Shown: positions 43,156 to 52,182 of the stretch, one piece after another
Layout: every line of letters begins with the position of its first letter
Position numbering within the stretch: position 1 is the stretch's first letter
Origin: JALEFZ01 sp038527485
Lineage (GTDB): Bacteria > Bacteroidota > Bacteroidia > J057
Length of the DNA: 64,000 bases
Direction: 5' to 3'
Assembly (NCBI GenBank): GCA_038527485.1
Contig: JBCBFT010000012.1
Coordinates: 1-64,000 of the forward strand
Notes under the pieces: model-generated
Seen by the model: only the letters and a program-made list of their open reading frames with translations
What the model was told of the DNA's origin: nothing
Databases searched by the model: none
Translations under genes and position numbers: made by a program

Positions 43156-44406
43156 TTATTTCTTCTTCCCATCTTTCTTTGAGAGATCAATTCCTGCATC
43201 ATTGAGTCGATCTTTCTCCCTTTGACTCATATCATCCTGTCTTTGAGCGAGTGTTTTTTCTTGCTGTCTGATGAATCGGGCGGTTTTCTTACCGAGAGAT
43301 GGCTTCTTTTCGATTTCTTCTATACTGGCCATCATTTCCTCATCTCCATAAACTTTGGCAAGTCGCTTGATTTCGGCTAGTCGGCCTCTTAAGATTTTCT
43401 GTTGATTTTCGGCAGATGCTTTCAACTCCTGATTGGTCAATCGCGAAACCACCTCTACATTTTTTCTCCACTCAAAGAAGCCTCCAGATTTGAACTCAAG
43501 CGCATCGTAAGAACCATCTGGTCCCATCTCCCAGATCGTCGTCAATTTTTGCTGCCCCGCTTTGGGCGTTCCTAAGTGGTCATATACGATGACACGTTTG
43601 GCGTTCCAATTGAATGGTCCCTTTTTGATATACCCCATATTGAGACTAAATGGCGCGTACTCCGAATAGCGGAAGAGCGCACGATTCTTGGCATAGATAG
43701 GATCAAAGTAGAACACATTCACACCAAAGATGACTTTGTTTTTATCCTTAGGATCAAATGTCATCACATCTACAAATTTCATGTTACTTGTCTCATCCAT
43801 GCCGTTCCAGCCCATCAAGATGTAATAGTCGGATTTCACACGCTTGACGGCTCCCTTGGAGGTGCGCTGACGTGGATCGTAGTACTTCATCGTTTCCTTG
43901 GGGATTTCAGGACCGTATTTGGGTGCATAGTATAGACCGCCCAACCAATTGGTATTGTCCAACAGCATATTTTCTACCCCTTTGGGAATCTCCTGCATCT
44001 CAATGAGTGGAATCACGATGTATTCGGTCTCCTTTTTCTTGTTGACGTACTTGCGCTGCACCAAGCCAAAGAAGTAATGGCGAGTCTCCCCATAATATTG
44101 ATTAGGGTCCTTGCGGTTTTCGATCTGCCATGTGAAAATACGAAAGGTCTTGTCTTCAGCAGAGAGGACTGACACGGTACGAAGGGAGTCAAAATCGTAG
44201 GTATAGCTTTCTGGACGCTTCAAAGTCTCGATCAAGAGGCGAGAAAACTTCTTATTTTGCGTCTTTTTATGTTCTAGGTCGGGATGGTTCAAGATATCTT
44301 CCGCTAGTGTTTTCAATTGACGCTCTACTTCCGCCATTGAATTCTGAGCAAAAGAAATGGAAGTGAGAAATACACAAAAGCTTAAAATGCCAATCAGTCG
44401 CTTCAT
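43156..44406 (-). CDS. Hypothetical secreted protein
   Basis: A 416-residue protein with a signal peptide (1-20, ending SISFAQ). It has a globular middle rich in aromatic residues (YYILMGWNGMDE, VFYFDPIYAKNRALFRYSEY, TTIWEMGPDGSYDAL) and a C-terminal Lys/Glu-rich coiled region (about 330-416, ENQQKILRGRLAEIKRL and onwards). It is recognisable as a Bacteroidota family of unassigned function, with no catalytic motif visible. It is divergent from the Nmad3-like gene; the 149-bp gap holds two copies of AGAATGTAC 30 bp apart. Confidence 0.7.
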   Translation of the reverse strand: MKRLIGILSFCVFLTSISFAQNSMAEVERQLKTLAEDILNHPDLEHKKTQNKKFSRLLIETLKRPESYTYDFDSLRTVSVLSAEDKTFRIFTWQIENRKDPNQYYGETRHYFFGLVQRKYVNKKKETEYIVIPLIEMQEIPKGVENMLLDNTNWLGGLYYAPKYGPEIPKETMKYYDPRQRTSKGAVKRVKSDYYILMGWNGMDETSNMKFVDVMTFDPKDKNKVIFGVNVFYFDPIYAKNRALFRYSEYAPFSLNMGYIKKGPFNWNAKRVIVYDHLGTPKAGQQKLTTIWEMGPDGSYDALEFKSGGFFEWRKNVEVVSRLTNQELKASAENQQKILRGRLAEIKRLAKVYGDEEMMASIEEIEKKPSLGKKTARFIRQQEKTLAQRQDDMSQREKDRLNDAGIDLSKKDGKKK

Positions 44407-44555
44407 ATTGCTACTACTACTTTCCTTGAAGTTTGAATGAAAAGTGACAGTACAATGATTAAGAATGTACAGTCTCTCCTATCCTACATGTAGAATGTAC
44501 TACATTTACCTAATCATAAGCCTAAAATTGCAAATGTTCAAGGAGAAATTAATCA

Positions 44556-45407
44556 ATGCCTAAACTCATACTCAGCAGAAAAGGATTGGATAGCAGCAGC
44601 GGGGGATATCCGAGCCCAATACTGGAAGAAAAACTTCTATCGATTCCCATCCCACAGACTCATCAGGGAATCCCGTACAACAGAATTCAAACTCCAGTAA
44701 AAAGAAGTGTGAAGAGCTTGGGAAATGAGTTGGGGATGGAACTTCCTGCAAGCTGCCATCTTGATCCTGATCTCACCTATGAATCACTCAAATTACGTCC
44801 TAATGGCTGGAAGCCTTGCTTTGGACAACATGGCGCAGCACTGACGCATCTGGTGAATCACAAGGTAGGGGTAGGGGATATTTTTTTGTTTTATGGATGG
44901 TTTCGACAGGCGGAAAAGATCAATCGGACTTGGCGTTTTGTCAAAAAATCTCCTGAACAACACATCATCTATGGCTTTCTAGAAGTAGGGGAAATGATCC
45001 ATCAGCCACATACCGCTTCTGTCCCTCCGTGGCTTACTTATCATCCCCACGTCAAGCTGGCCAAAGTTTATGGAAATTTGAATACCATTTTTATCGCCAA
45101 AGATTTCTCTTCCCTCGTAGAGGATTTGCCTGGAGCGGGCACGTTTGATCTACATACTTCAAGGATCCTGACAAGCCCGCTGGCATCCAGCAGAAGTCTA
45201 TGGGAACTCCCTGCCTGTTTTTTTGATCCTCAAGATCATTGTCTCCTTTCCTATCACCAGAGTAGAAAGGGCAAGCGCCATCCTTCACGTGAAGGATGGC
45301 GCTTGGTACAGAATGTAGCGCGAGGCCAAGAATTTGTAGTCGAGCAGACGCCTTCCATTGCAGCTTGGATAAAAGCGGTGCTTGAAGGACAAGGTCCTAG
45401 TCTTTAA
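44556..45407 (+). CDS. Nmad3-like protein (nucleotide-modification-associated domain 3)
   Basis: A 283-residue cytoplasmic protein. The opening LILSRKGLDSSSGGYPSPI (residues 4-22) and the following LLSIPIPQ, together with VGVGDIFLFYGWFRQ (about 104-118), match what I recall of the Nmad3 family, described by sequence analysis in DNA-base-modification gene neighbourhoods. No modification enzyme, methylase or nuclease is adjacent here, so its partner, if any, is elsewhere. GGAG upstream supports the start. A 34-bp perfect palindrome spans codons 239-250. The stop overlaps that of the convergent symporter gene by 4 bp. Family assignment from memory of the motif; moderate confidence. Confidence 0.65.
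   Translation: MPKLILSRKGLDSSSGGYPSPILEEKLLSIPIPQTHQGIPYNRIQTPVKRSVKSLGNELGMELPASCHLDPDLTYESLKLRPNGWKPCFGQHGAALTHLVNHKVGVGDIFLFYGWFRQAEKINRTWRFVKKSPEQHIIYGFLEVGEMIHQPHTASVPPWLTYHPHVKLAKVYGNLNTIFIAKDFSSLVEDLPGAGTFDLHTSRILTSPLASSRSLWELPACFFDPQDHCLLSYHQSRKGKRHPSREGWRLVQNVARGQEFVVEQTPSIAAWIKAVLEGQGPSL
45272..45305. repeat. 34-bp perfect palindrome inside the Nmad3-like gene
   Basis: CAAGCGCCATCCTTCAC (45272-45288) is followed without a spacer by its exact complement (45289-45305). It encodes part of KRHPSREGWRL. Confidence 0.9.
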
Positions 45408-47236
45408 CCTTCCTGATTCTCACGAATTCTTTGAATAATTGACGCAAATAGAACCACAGCGATACAACCAATGAGGTTAAGCCAGAGATATCCGACGCCT
45501 TTGTATGTCTTCTCAGGGGTGCTCAGTACGATGGGGATAAAGTAAATGAGGACGACCACAATTTCGGCCATCACAGCTCCCCAGAAAACGGCTGTTCCTT
45601 GTATTTTCTTAAAAAAGAAAGCAACAACAAACAGCCCCAGGATAGTCCCATAGAAAAGCGAACCTAAGATGTTCACATACTCTATCAAATCCTCTGCTTG
45701 CCCCGCAATAATGGCAAATATGATGGCGAGTATGCCCCACATCATGGTCATTTGCCTCGAAACCCTCAAGTAATGCCGATCGCTTCCCTTACTATTGTAA
45801 ATCCTTTTGTAGATGTCAATGACTGAGGTACTGGCCAAGGCATTCAATTCGGCGGCTGTAGATGACATAGCAGCAGAGAAAATAACCGCCATCAGCAAAC
45901 CAACCAAGCCAATGGGAAGATGATTCAGGACAAAGGTGAGAAAGATGCGATCGTGATCCTTTGTATTGGCATCCTGATCGCGCTCTTTCATGAGGGTAAT
46001 TCCTGCATCACGCGTACTATCCATGCTATGCTGTAGCGTAAGGGCAAGCGTTTCTCTTTGGTCCAGCAACCTCTGCGCTTGCGCTATCTCCTCTGGACCT
46101 TTAGCCAATTGCAACTGCTCTCGAGCATCATCCCATGCCAGCCAAGCTTCTTTCTTCAGGCTATCTTGATAGACATAGATACTTTCTAATTCCTGATACG
46201 CCATGCCATACTCGCTCTCCAAGATCAGGCTTCTTTCCCTTTCGTTGAAGAACATGGGAGGGGTATTGAATTGATAGAAAACAAAGAGGAGTACGCCTAC
46301 CAAAAGAATCAGAAATTGCATGGGAACTTTGAAAATCCCGTTGAACAAAAGACCAATACGAATCTCTGTTATCGACCGTCCGCCTAAATATCGTTGAACC
46401 TGTGACTGGTCGGTCCCAAAATAGGAGAGTGCCAAAAATGTTCCTGCAATCAGGCCTGAGAAGATGTTGTAGCGGTCCTCAAAGAAAGCTTGTACGCGCA
46501 GCCAAAAGACAGACTCACCCGCTGCTTCCTTTACCTGCATAGCTTTGAGAAATTCTGTCGTTTCAGGTAGCGTAATCACTTCTAGTTTACCAGAGGCTCC
46601 TGCCAGTGCCAACGCATCCCAGAACGAGATGGAGTCAGGCAGTAAATTGACCATCACGACAGCGGCCACGAACATTCCCAAAAGAATGATCGCCATTTGT
46701 TGCTGCTGAGTCTGACTGACGGCTTTGGTACCACCGCTGACGGTATAGATCATGACCAGGCCACCGATGATCACACATAAAACGTTGACGTCCCAGCCCA
46801 GAATCGTCTCTAGAATGATAGCGGGAGCCACGATCGTAATACCCGCGGCCAAGCTTCTTCCCAGGAGAAACAAAATGGCGCCAAGTGTCCGTGTTTTTAG
46901 GTCAAATCGACTCTCCAGATACTCATAAGCCGTATAAACATTGAGCTTGCGGTAGATGGGAATGGCAATCATTGCGATCAGCACCATCGCAATCGGTAAG
47001 CCAAAGTAAAATTGGACGAATTTCATCCCTGTACGGAAACCCAAACCTGGTGTGGACAAAAAGGTAATCGCACTGGCCTGGGTAGCCATGATCGACAAGC
47101 CGATGGTCCACCATTTGATGGAGTTGTCTGCGAGTAGATAGCCTTTGATGTCTCGTGTACCTCGGCTTTTCCAAATCCCATAAAAAACGATGAGGAAAAT
47201 GGTTCCCCCCATCACGAGCCAATCAATCGTATTCAT
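45404..47236 (-). CDS. Sodium:solute symporter (SSS family)
   Basis: A 610-residue transporter with about 14 membrane helices. The N-terminal block WKSRGTRDIKGYLLADNSIKWW and SIMATQASAITFLSTPGLGF are typical of SSS carriers, as is YTVSGGTKAVSQTQQQQM in helix 5. A large polar insert (about residues 330-410, Glu/Gln-rich) lies between helices 8 and 9, a feature of some sugar or sialic-acid-type members. The start overlaps the stop of the small upstream gene (ATGA), so the pair is translationally coupled. Substrate unknown; the PIG-L deacetylase upstream hints at amino sugars. Confidence 0.9.
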   Translation of the reverse strand: MNTIDWLVMGGTIFLIVFYGIWKSRGTRDIKGYLLADNSIKWWTIGLSIMATQASAITFLSTPGLGFRTGMKFVQFYFGLPIAMVLIAMIAIPIYRKLNVYTAYEYLESRFDLKTRTLGAILFLLGRSLAAGITIVAPAIILETILGWDVNVLCVIIGGLVMIYTVSGGTKAVSQTQQQQMAIILLGMFVAAVVMVNLLPDSISFWDALALAGASGKLEVITLPETTEFLKAMQVKEAAGESVFWLRVQAFFEDRYNIFSGLIAGTFLALSYFGTDQSQVQRYLGGRSITEIRIGLLFNGIFKVPMQFLILLVGVLLFVFYQFNTPPMFFNERERSLILESEYGMAYQELESIYVYQDSLKKEAWLAWDDAREQLQLAKGPEEIAQAQRLLDQRETLALTLQHSMDSTRDAGITLMKERDQDANTKDHDRIFLTFVLNHLPIGLVGLLMAVIFSAAMSSTAAELNALASTSVIDIYKRIYNSKGSDRHYLRVSRQMTMMWGILAIIFAIIAGQAEDLIEYVNILGSLFYGTILGLFVVAFFFKKIQGTAVFWGAVMAEIVVVLIYFIPIVLSTPEKTYKGVGYLWLNLIGCIAVVLFASIIQRIRENQEG

Positions 47237-47394
47237 GCAAAAGCTTCACTAAACAGGTAAAACAAAATAATCAGTACGACCAATTCGCCGATTACAAAGG
47301 TGTACAGGCCATTCCAGGTTTTGAAAAAAGGAAATACACGGCGCAATTCCTCATTTTCATCTACGGCCTCTGGGTTGGATTGCTCTTTAGCCAT
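47233..47394 (-). CDS. Small single-helix membrane protein coupled to the symporter
   Basis: A 53-residue protein with an acidic N-terminus (MAKEQSNPEAVDENEELRR) and one membrane helix (YTFVIGELVVLIILFYLF, about residues 30-48). The start at 47394 is preferred over an upstream ATG at 47430. Its TGA overlaps the symporter ATG by 4 nt, which together with conservation of small helper proteins next to SSS carriers suggests an accessory subunit. The function is inferred from position only. Confidence 0.7.
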   Translation of the reverse strand: MAKEQSNPEAVDENEELRRVFPFFKTWNGLYTFVIGELVVLIILFYLFSEAFA

Positions 47395-47461
47395 AAAGTA
47401 TTGGATTAGGAAGGGAAGCACAGCATTCAAACTACGCTTTCCTTTATATATCTTTAGGTTA

Positions 47462-50002
47462 CTATTTCCCTTTATCTTCGCTGCCCTCTAATGTGGGCAC
47501 TTCTCCTATTTCGCTCTGACCTAACGAAATGATATTGGCAAACAATCGAAATGCGCCAGGAACGCCCGCAGGTAATTCTCGGAACCAAGAGATACCTGTG
47601 TAAATGAAATGTCCTTCCCCATACTTAGCGACAAGCAAAGCTCCATTTTTGGGTGTTTCTTCAAAGTCGTGCCAAGATAAAATGGCGTCAAACTTATCAT
47701 CCCACTGTGCAGGAAAATATAAGCCTCGCTCCTGTACCCAGCCTTCAAAATCTTCCTTCGTGATCTTATTGGGCGAATTCAAAACGGGATGGTTTGGCTT
47801 GAGAAAAGTCACAGGGGCATCCTCTACCGATACTCTGTCTCTGGATAAAGTGATGGGATAAGGCGAAGGTTGTTTGGTGCTCAAATCATAGGTGGTATTG
47901 TACTGGACCACATACGTTCCTCCTGCTTCCACATACTCAAAGATGATGTCCTGAAGGAAAGCCAAGCGCTTACGGCGATTGTAGGCACGAATCCCTGCAA
48001 TGACAGCGTCGTACTTATTCAGATTATCCAAGGTGATGTCTTCGTCAGCTAGCTGCGTCACATTGTAGCCCATTTGCTCTAGGCCTTTGGGCACTTCGTC
48101 TCCAGAACCCATAATGTAAGCAATCTGCTTACCTTTTTTCTGAAGGTCCACACGTACCAGTTCGGCTTCAGAAGCATTGAACAGCATCTGAGTAGGAATG
48201 TGGTCGTAGCCGATGGTCTGCTGACTGTAGGTGGTCGTCTTTCCATCCACCGTTACCATGACTTGTATCTTTCCCTTGCTTTGAAAAGCTGGAGGCGTCA
48301 CTGTGATCTTGGCGCTCTGCTCCTCTCCTGCCCGCGTGAAGTCATATGATAGCTGAGAAGGAGTTGCTTTCCATCCATCGGGCAATTGGAAGCTAATATT
48401 TGCCTGTGTGCTGTTGCTAAAGTTCTTGATGCTCAGTTCGATTTCTTGTGGGGCATTGGAAGCAAACACATATACTTTCTCCGCGACATTGACAGTAACC
48501 TTAGGTGTAATTAAGAAAGGACGATACAACTCTCCGATGGCACGATCTACATAGCGATGTCTGACGGGTACCTCAAAGGGAATCTCCACACCATCAATGA
48601 CAAATCGGAAGATGCCTTTGATGACGGCTGGATTTTCGGGAAGACCGATTTTTTCTTGATCGCTTACGCGAAACATCCCTCTTCCCATTTCTTCCTGTAG
48701 CCAGTAGGGTTGGCTAATGGGAAGATTGGTTGTAGACAATGTCCTGCTATGCTTTTGCACTTTCGGATTTGTACTCAGTGTTTCATTCAACTCAATAGGA
48801 TCAAGGCCTTCTATTTCAATGGATTTGAGCGTCACACCATAAGTGGTTCTTTTCAGATATTCAGCTGATAGTTCAATGCTGTCTCCTTGGGCAATGGTAG
48901 GATACTTAGGATTGATTTCGCACCATAGCCCTGCACAGTACACAATGGCCTCTCGGAGCTGTTCGCATTTGAACTCTACCCAAGGCCCTGAAAGTCCTTC
49001 TAGTTTTTGGTAAGCTTGGAGCAGGGTGGGGAGGGACTTGCTAGGATCAGTAGGATCGAAATTAGCATAGGCTTTTTGTAAAAGTTTACCTACAGAATTT
49101 CCGCCATCTACACGTCCCCAAGTGGCATCGATACCAGAAAATAGATCTCCATTTTCAGGTCTTTTGCCTTTCTCATTGTCAAGGTACTCGATCAGTTCCC
49201 CACGGATGCGGGCGTTTCCGAAGGCTTGGCAGCGGTGCATAGAGCGTGCCTCAGAAGCGATCTCTCCGTAGTTTTTACCTAGAAGTGGGTCATATTGTCC
49301 AATGTTTACCTTTACGATATTCTTAAGGTCTTCCTCCGAAGGCTCGTAGCGACGAAAAACCCAATAATTGTTCCACATGAGGCGTGTAGGCTGCCAAGGT
49401 TCTACACCATGGGTAAGCTGCTCTGGGAAGGCGTTGGGATCACCTGCGAGGTCAAATGCTTTGTGCGCCAAAATCGCAGAAGAAGTATGGTGTCCATGGC
49501 CCCCGCCACCCTTCTCAGGCGTGGCAAATCTCGTGATGATGACATCAGGACGATAGGTGCGAATGGCCCAAACTACATCTGCCAATACTTTATCTTGATC
49601 CCAAAACTCAAGCGTCTCTTCTGGATTTTTGGAATAACCAAAGTCATAGGCGCGGGAAAACATCTGCTCCCCACCATCAATGCGACGTGCAGCTAACAGC
49701 TCTTGGGTACGAAGGATGCCAAGGGAAACACCTTTTTCATTTCCAATCAAATTCTGACCACCATCTCCCCGTGTTAGGGCCAGATAACGGGTACGATAAC
49801 CTTTACCTTGCGCGAGGTAAGCAATCATACGCGTATTTTCATCGTCGGGGTGTGCGGCTACATAAAGAACCGAACCTAAAACGGTGAGTTTTTTCAACAT
49901 ATGCTGAATTTCAGCAGAAGTCTTGGCAGGTAAAGGTTGCTGGGCGTGCAGCAAGCTCCCCCAAGCAAAAACGGCCAATAAAAGAAGTGATCGAAGTAAC
50001 AT
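47462..50002 (-). CDS. PIG-L family deacetylase, large two-part form
   Basis: An 846-residue exported protein: signal peptide (1-21, ending LLHAQ). The PIG-L/LmbE N-deacetylase domain (about residues 30-330) has the zinc/catalytic motif AAHPDDENTRM and the second metal His in GHGHHTSSAI. The region of about 500 residues behind it includes beta-sandwich NEW3-like domains (EKVYVFASNAPQEIEL, TVTPPAFQSKGKI) and a ThuA-like flavodoxin-type segment (KGKQIAYIMGSGDEVP, DAVIAGIRAYNRRKRL). The start was placed at MLLRSLLLLAVFAWG. It probably deacetylates N-acetylated sugars in the periplasm, with products taken up by the downstream symporter. Confidence 0.85.
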   Translation of the reverse strand: MLLRSLLLLAVFAWGSLLHAQQPLPAKTSAEIQHMLKKLTVLGSVLYVAAHPDDENTRMIAYLAQGKGYRTRYLALTRGDGGQNLIGNEKGVSLGILRTQELLAARRIDGGEQMFSRAYDFGYSKNPEETLEFWDQDKVLADVVWAIRTYRPDVIITRFATPEKGGGGHGHHTSSAILAHKAFDLAGDPNAFPEQLTHGVEPWQPTRLMWNNYWVFRRYEPSEEDLKNIVKVNIGQYDPLLGKNYGEIASEARSMHRCQAFGNARIRGELIEYLDNEKGKRPENGDLFSGIDATWGRVDGGNSVGKLLQKAYANFDPTDPSKSLPTLLQAYQKLEGLSGPWVEFKCEQLREAIVYCAGLWCEINPKYPTIAQGDSIELSAEYLKRTTYGVTLKSIEIEGLDPIELNETLSTNPKVQKHSRTLSTTNLPISQPYWLQEEMGRGMFRVSDQEKIGLPENPAVIKGIFRFVIDGVEIPFEVPVRHRYVDRAIGELYRPFLITPKVTVNVAEKVYVFASNAPQEIELSIKNFSNSTQANISFQLPDGWKATPSQLSYDFTRAGEEQSAKITVTPPAFQSKGKIQVMVTVDGKTTTYSQQTIGYDHIPTQMLFNASEAELVRVDLQKKGKQIAYIMGSGDEVPKGLEQMGYNVTQLADEDITLDNLNKYDAVIAGIRAYNRRKRLAFLQDIIFEYVEAGGTYVVQYNTTYDLSTKQPSPYPITLSRDRVSVEDAPVTFLKPNHPVLNSPNKITKEDFEGWVQERGLYFPAQWDDKFDAILSWHDFEETPKNGALLVAKYGEGHFIYTGISWFRELPAGVPGAFRLFANIISLGQSEIGEVPTLEGSEDKGK

Positions 50003-50056
50003 ATTCAGAAATAGATTTTTAGCTAATGAAGACGTCAGGCTGAATGTACGGATCAT

Positions 50057-50407
50057 TCAAATACGCTCTTTTCATACTCACTTGAGCTTGATTGTCAAAC
50101 GCTGCAAAGAAGGTGTAGATAAAATCATGGAGTTTCTGTAGGTCAGGTGACTAAAGCAAATAATCTAGCCTACATAAATTTATATCCCCTGTTACATTTC
50201 CCATCTATTAGCTAGGCAAAATCGCTTTTTGTTTAAACAAGTTCGAATATAGGCAAAACTCTGAGAGTCTCCTGAAATTCAATCTTGCCAATTCATGAAA
50301 TTCTTTTGAGCCGATCATTACAAATTTTCAACTTCTGCCCCATTTTTCCCTTCATCCTTCCTCGAAAGCTTTTATATTTCTTGTCTTAAAATGAACACAA
50401 ACACATA
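50057..50407. other. Intergenic region between divergent PIG-L and manA genes
   Basis: About 350 bp, AT-rich. No ORF with family character, no tRNA-like fold and no long inverted repeat. It must hold the promoters of both flanking genes, but none could be assigned with confidence. Confidence 0.35.
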
Positions 50408-51406
50408 ATGACAAATCAAAACGGCTTATATCCTCTTGTATTTCATCCTCATTACAAAGAGAAGCTCTGGGGCGGACAAAAAATCAGGACTGTCCTCCAA
50501 AAAGACTTTGGAGACCTGAGAAATTGCGGTGAGACATGGGAAATTTCGGGAGTAGATGGCAATATCTCTGTTGTAGCTGAAGGACCACTGGCGGGGCAGG
50601 CACTCACAGATCTTATTGACACCTACAAAGGGAAACTCTTGGGAGAGAAAGTCTTTGCGAAGTTTGGTACACGTTTTCCCTTACTCGTCAAATTCATTGA
50701 TGCCAATGACGACCTCTCCATCCAAGTTCATCCACACGATGAGATGGCCAAGGCGAGACATGATAGCTTTGGCAAGACGGAGATGTGGTACATCATGCAA
50801 GCCGATGAAGGCGCAAGTTTGATCTCTGGATTCAACCAAGAGATGGACAAGGAAAAATATCAGGAATACTTTGACTCAGGACGCTTGACAGAGATCTTAA
50901 ATAGGGAAGAAGCAGAGGCAAATGATGTCTTTTTCCTTCCTGCAGGACGTGTCCATACCATCGGAAAAGGTCTGCTCCTGGCCGAAATCCAGCAAACCTC
51001 AGATATTACCTATCGAATTTACGACTTTGATAGGGTAGGAGTAGATGGCAAAAAGCGGGAACTACATGTGGAGCAAGCCTTGGATGCCATTGATTACAAA
51101 CAATATGGGGAGTACAAAACTTCCTACACAGCTGAAAAAGATCAATCGACTAATTTGGTCAGCTGTCGCTACTTCGTTACGAATCGATTAGACTTGGAAG
51201 AGCCTATGAATCGCGACTACTCAGCTATTGATTCTTTTGTGATTTATGTAGCGGTAGGGGGAAAGGCAACTTTGAATGTCGGAGATGCTTCTTACCACTT
51301 AGAGATGGGGCAAGCGATGCTAGTTCCTGCCGCTGTCGATCAAGTAGAGATCGTTCCCGAGGGGCAGATCAATCTGCTGGAAGCTTGGGTGCCCATAGAT
51401 GAATAA
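50408..51406 (+). CDS. manA: Class I mannose-6-phosphate isomerase
   Basis: A 332-residue zinc cupin interconverting mannose 6-phosphate and fructose 6-phosphate. The metal-binding blocks are present: DLSIQVHPHDEMAKARH (Gln, His) with GKTEMWYIM (Glu) about residues 98-128, and FLPAGRVHTIGKGLLLAEIQ (second His) about residues 178-197, then the SDITYRIYDFDR signature. The length fits the short bacterial class I form. It is followed by a terminator at 51436, so it is monocistronic. Confidence 0.96.
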   Translation: MTNQNGLYPLVFHPHYKEKLWGGQKIRTVLQKDFGDLRNCGETWEISGVDGNISVVAEGPLAGQALTDLIDTYKGKLLGEKVFAKFGTRFPLLVKFIDANDDLSIQVHPHDEMAKARHDSFGKTEMWYIMQADEGASLISGFNQEMDKEKYQEYFDSGRLTEILNREEAEANDVFFLPAGRVHTIGKGLLLAEIQQTSDITYRIYDFDRVGVDGKKRELHVEQALDAIDYKQYGEYKTSYTAEKDQSTNLVSCRYFVTNRLDLEEPMNRDYSAIDSFVIYVAVGGKATLNVGDASYHLEMGQAMLVPAAVDQVEIVPEGQINLLEAWVPIDE

Positions 51407-51435
51407 TCCCAACAGATACAAACTTTTTCTATGAT

Positions 51436-51461
51436 CGGCTTTTTAGAGAACTAAAGAGCCG
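51436..51461 (+). terminator. Terminator of manA
   Basis: An 11-bp stem, CGGCTTTTTAG (51436-51446) with CTAAAGAGCCG (51451-51461, one G-U pair), 4-nt loop, followed by TTATTTTTT. Confidence 0.85.
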
Positions 51462-51515
51462 TTATTTTTTCCTTCCTATTTTTATCAGCACTATAGACAA
51501 ACGACTCAGTAAAAA

Positions 51516-52013
51516 ATGGTACCTGATTCACTGTTGGCACTAGCGGAAGATGTAGTTGAGGCTTATCGGAAAAGAGGCTGGCGAATGGCTGTAGCTGAAT
51601 GTACCACAGGAGGGTTATTTTCTGCGGTCATGACGACGATTCCTGGTGTATCAGCTGTTTTTGATAGAGGGTTTGTGGTGTATAGCAACGAAGCGAAAAC
51701 GGAGATTTTAAAAGTCGAGCAAGATCTCATGATTCAACATGGAGCCGTAAGCCAAGAAGTAGTCCAAGCATTGGCACAAGGGATTCTCACCCAAACACAG
51801 GTTGATTGGGCCATTGCAGAGACGGGAATTGCAGGTCCACAAGGAGGAACACCTGAAAAGCCTGTGGGAACGACCTACCTCGCACTTACTCACGGATCGG
51901 GTAAAATAGAAACGCGCACCTTCATATTCAAAGGAGACCGAAGAAGCATCCGAGTACAGATTGTATCTGCGATGCTGGATTGGATACTGGAACTCTCTAC
52001 CAAGAGTGACTAG
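51516..52013 (+). CDS. CinA-like nicotinamide-nucleotide amidohydrolase (PncC domain)
   Basis: A 165-residue protein consisting only of the CinA C-terminal domain: VAECTTGGLFSAVMTTIPGVS (about residues 26-46), FVVYSNEAKTEIL and AIAETGIAGPQGGTPEKPVGT (about 106-126). This domain deamidates nicotinamide mononucleotide in NAD salvage. The stand-alone length is common. It follows manA by about 110 bp beyond a terminator, so it is an independent gene; its start has a weak ribosome-binding context. Confidence 0.92.
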   Translation: MVPDSLLALAEDVVEAYRKRGWRMAVAECTTGGLFSAVMTTIPGVSAVFDRGFVVYSNEAKTEILKVEQDLMIQHGAVSQEVVQALAQGILTQTQVDWAIAETGIAGPQGGTPEKPVGTTYLALTHGSGKIETRTFIFKGDRRSIRVQIVSAMLDWILELSTKSD

Positions 52014-52182
52014 AAATAACTTATTGTCAACCCTAAGATTTTGGATAGATAAAATTCTGAAGATCAATTTTATAACATCTTCAGAGTTTTAAAAAATAGT
52101 CATAGTCGCTATCTATACTCCTTCGACCCATTTTGATATGTAGTCCCTCCCTGCTTAATATTCTACCTAAAGAAAAAGGACA

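Noticed and set aside
50057..50407. Search for a riboswitch upstream of manA
   Set aside because: No extended pairing or known motif was seen; only AT-rich sequence.
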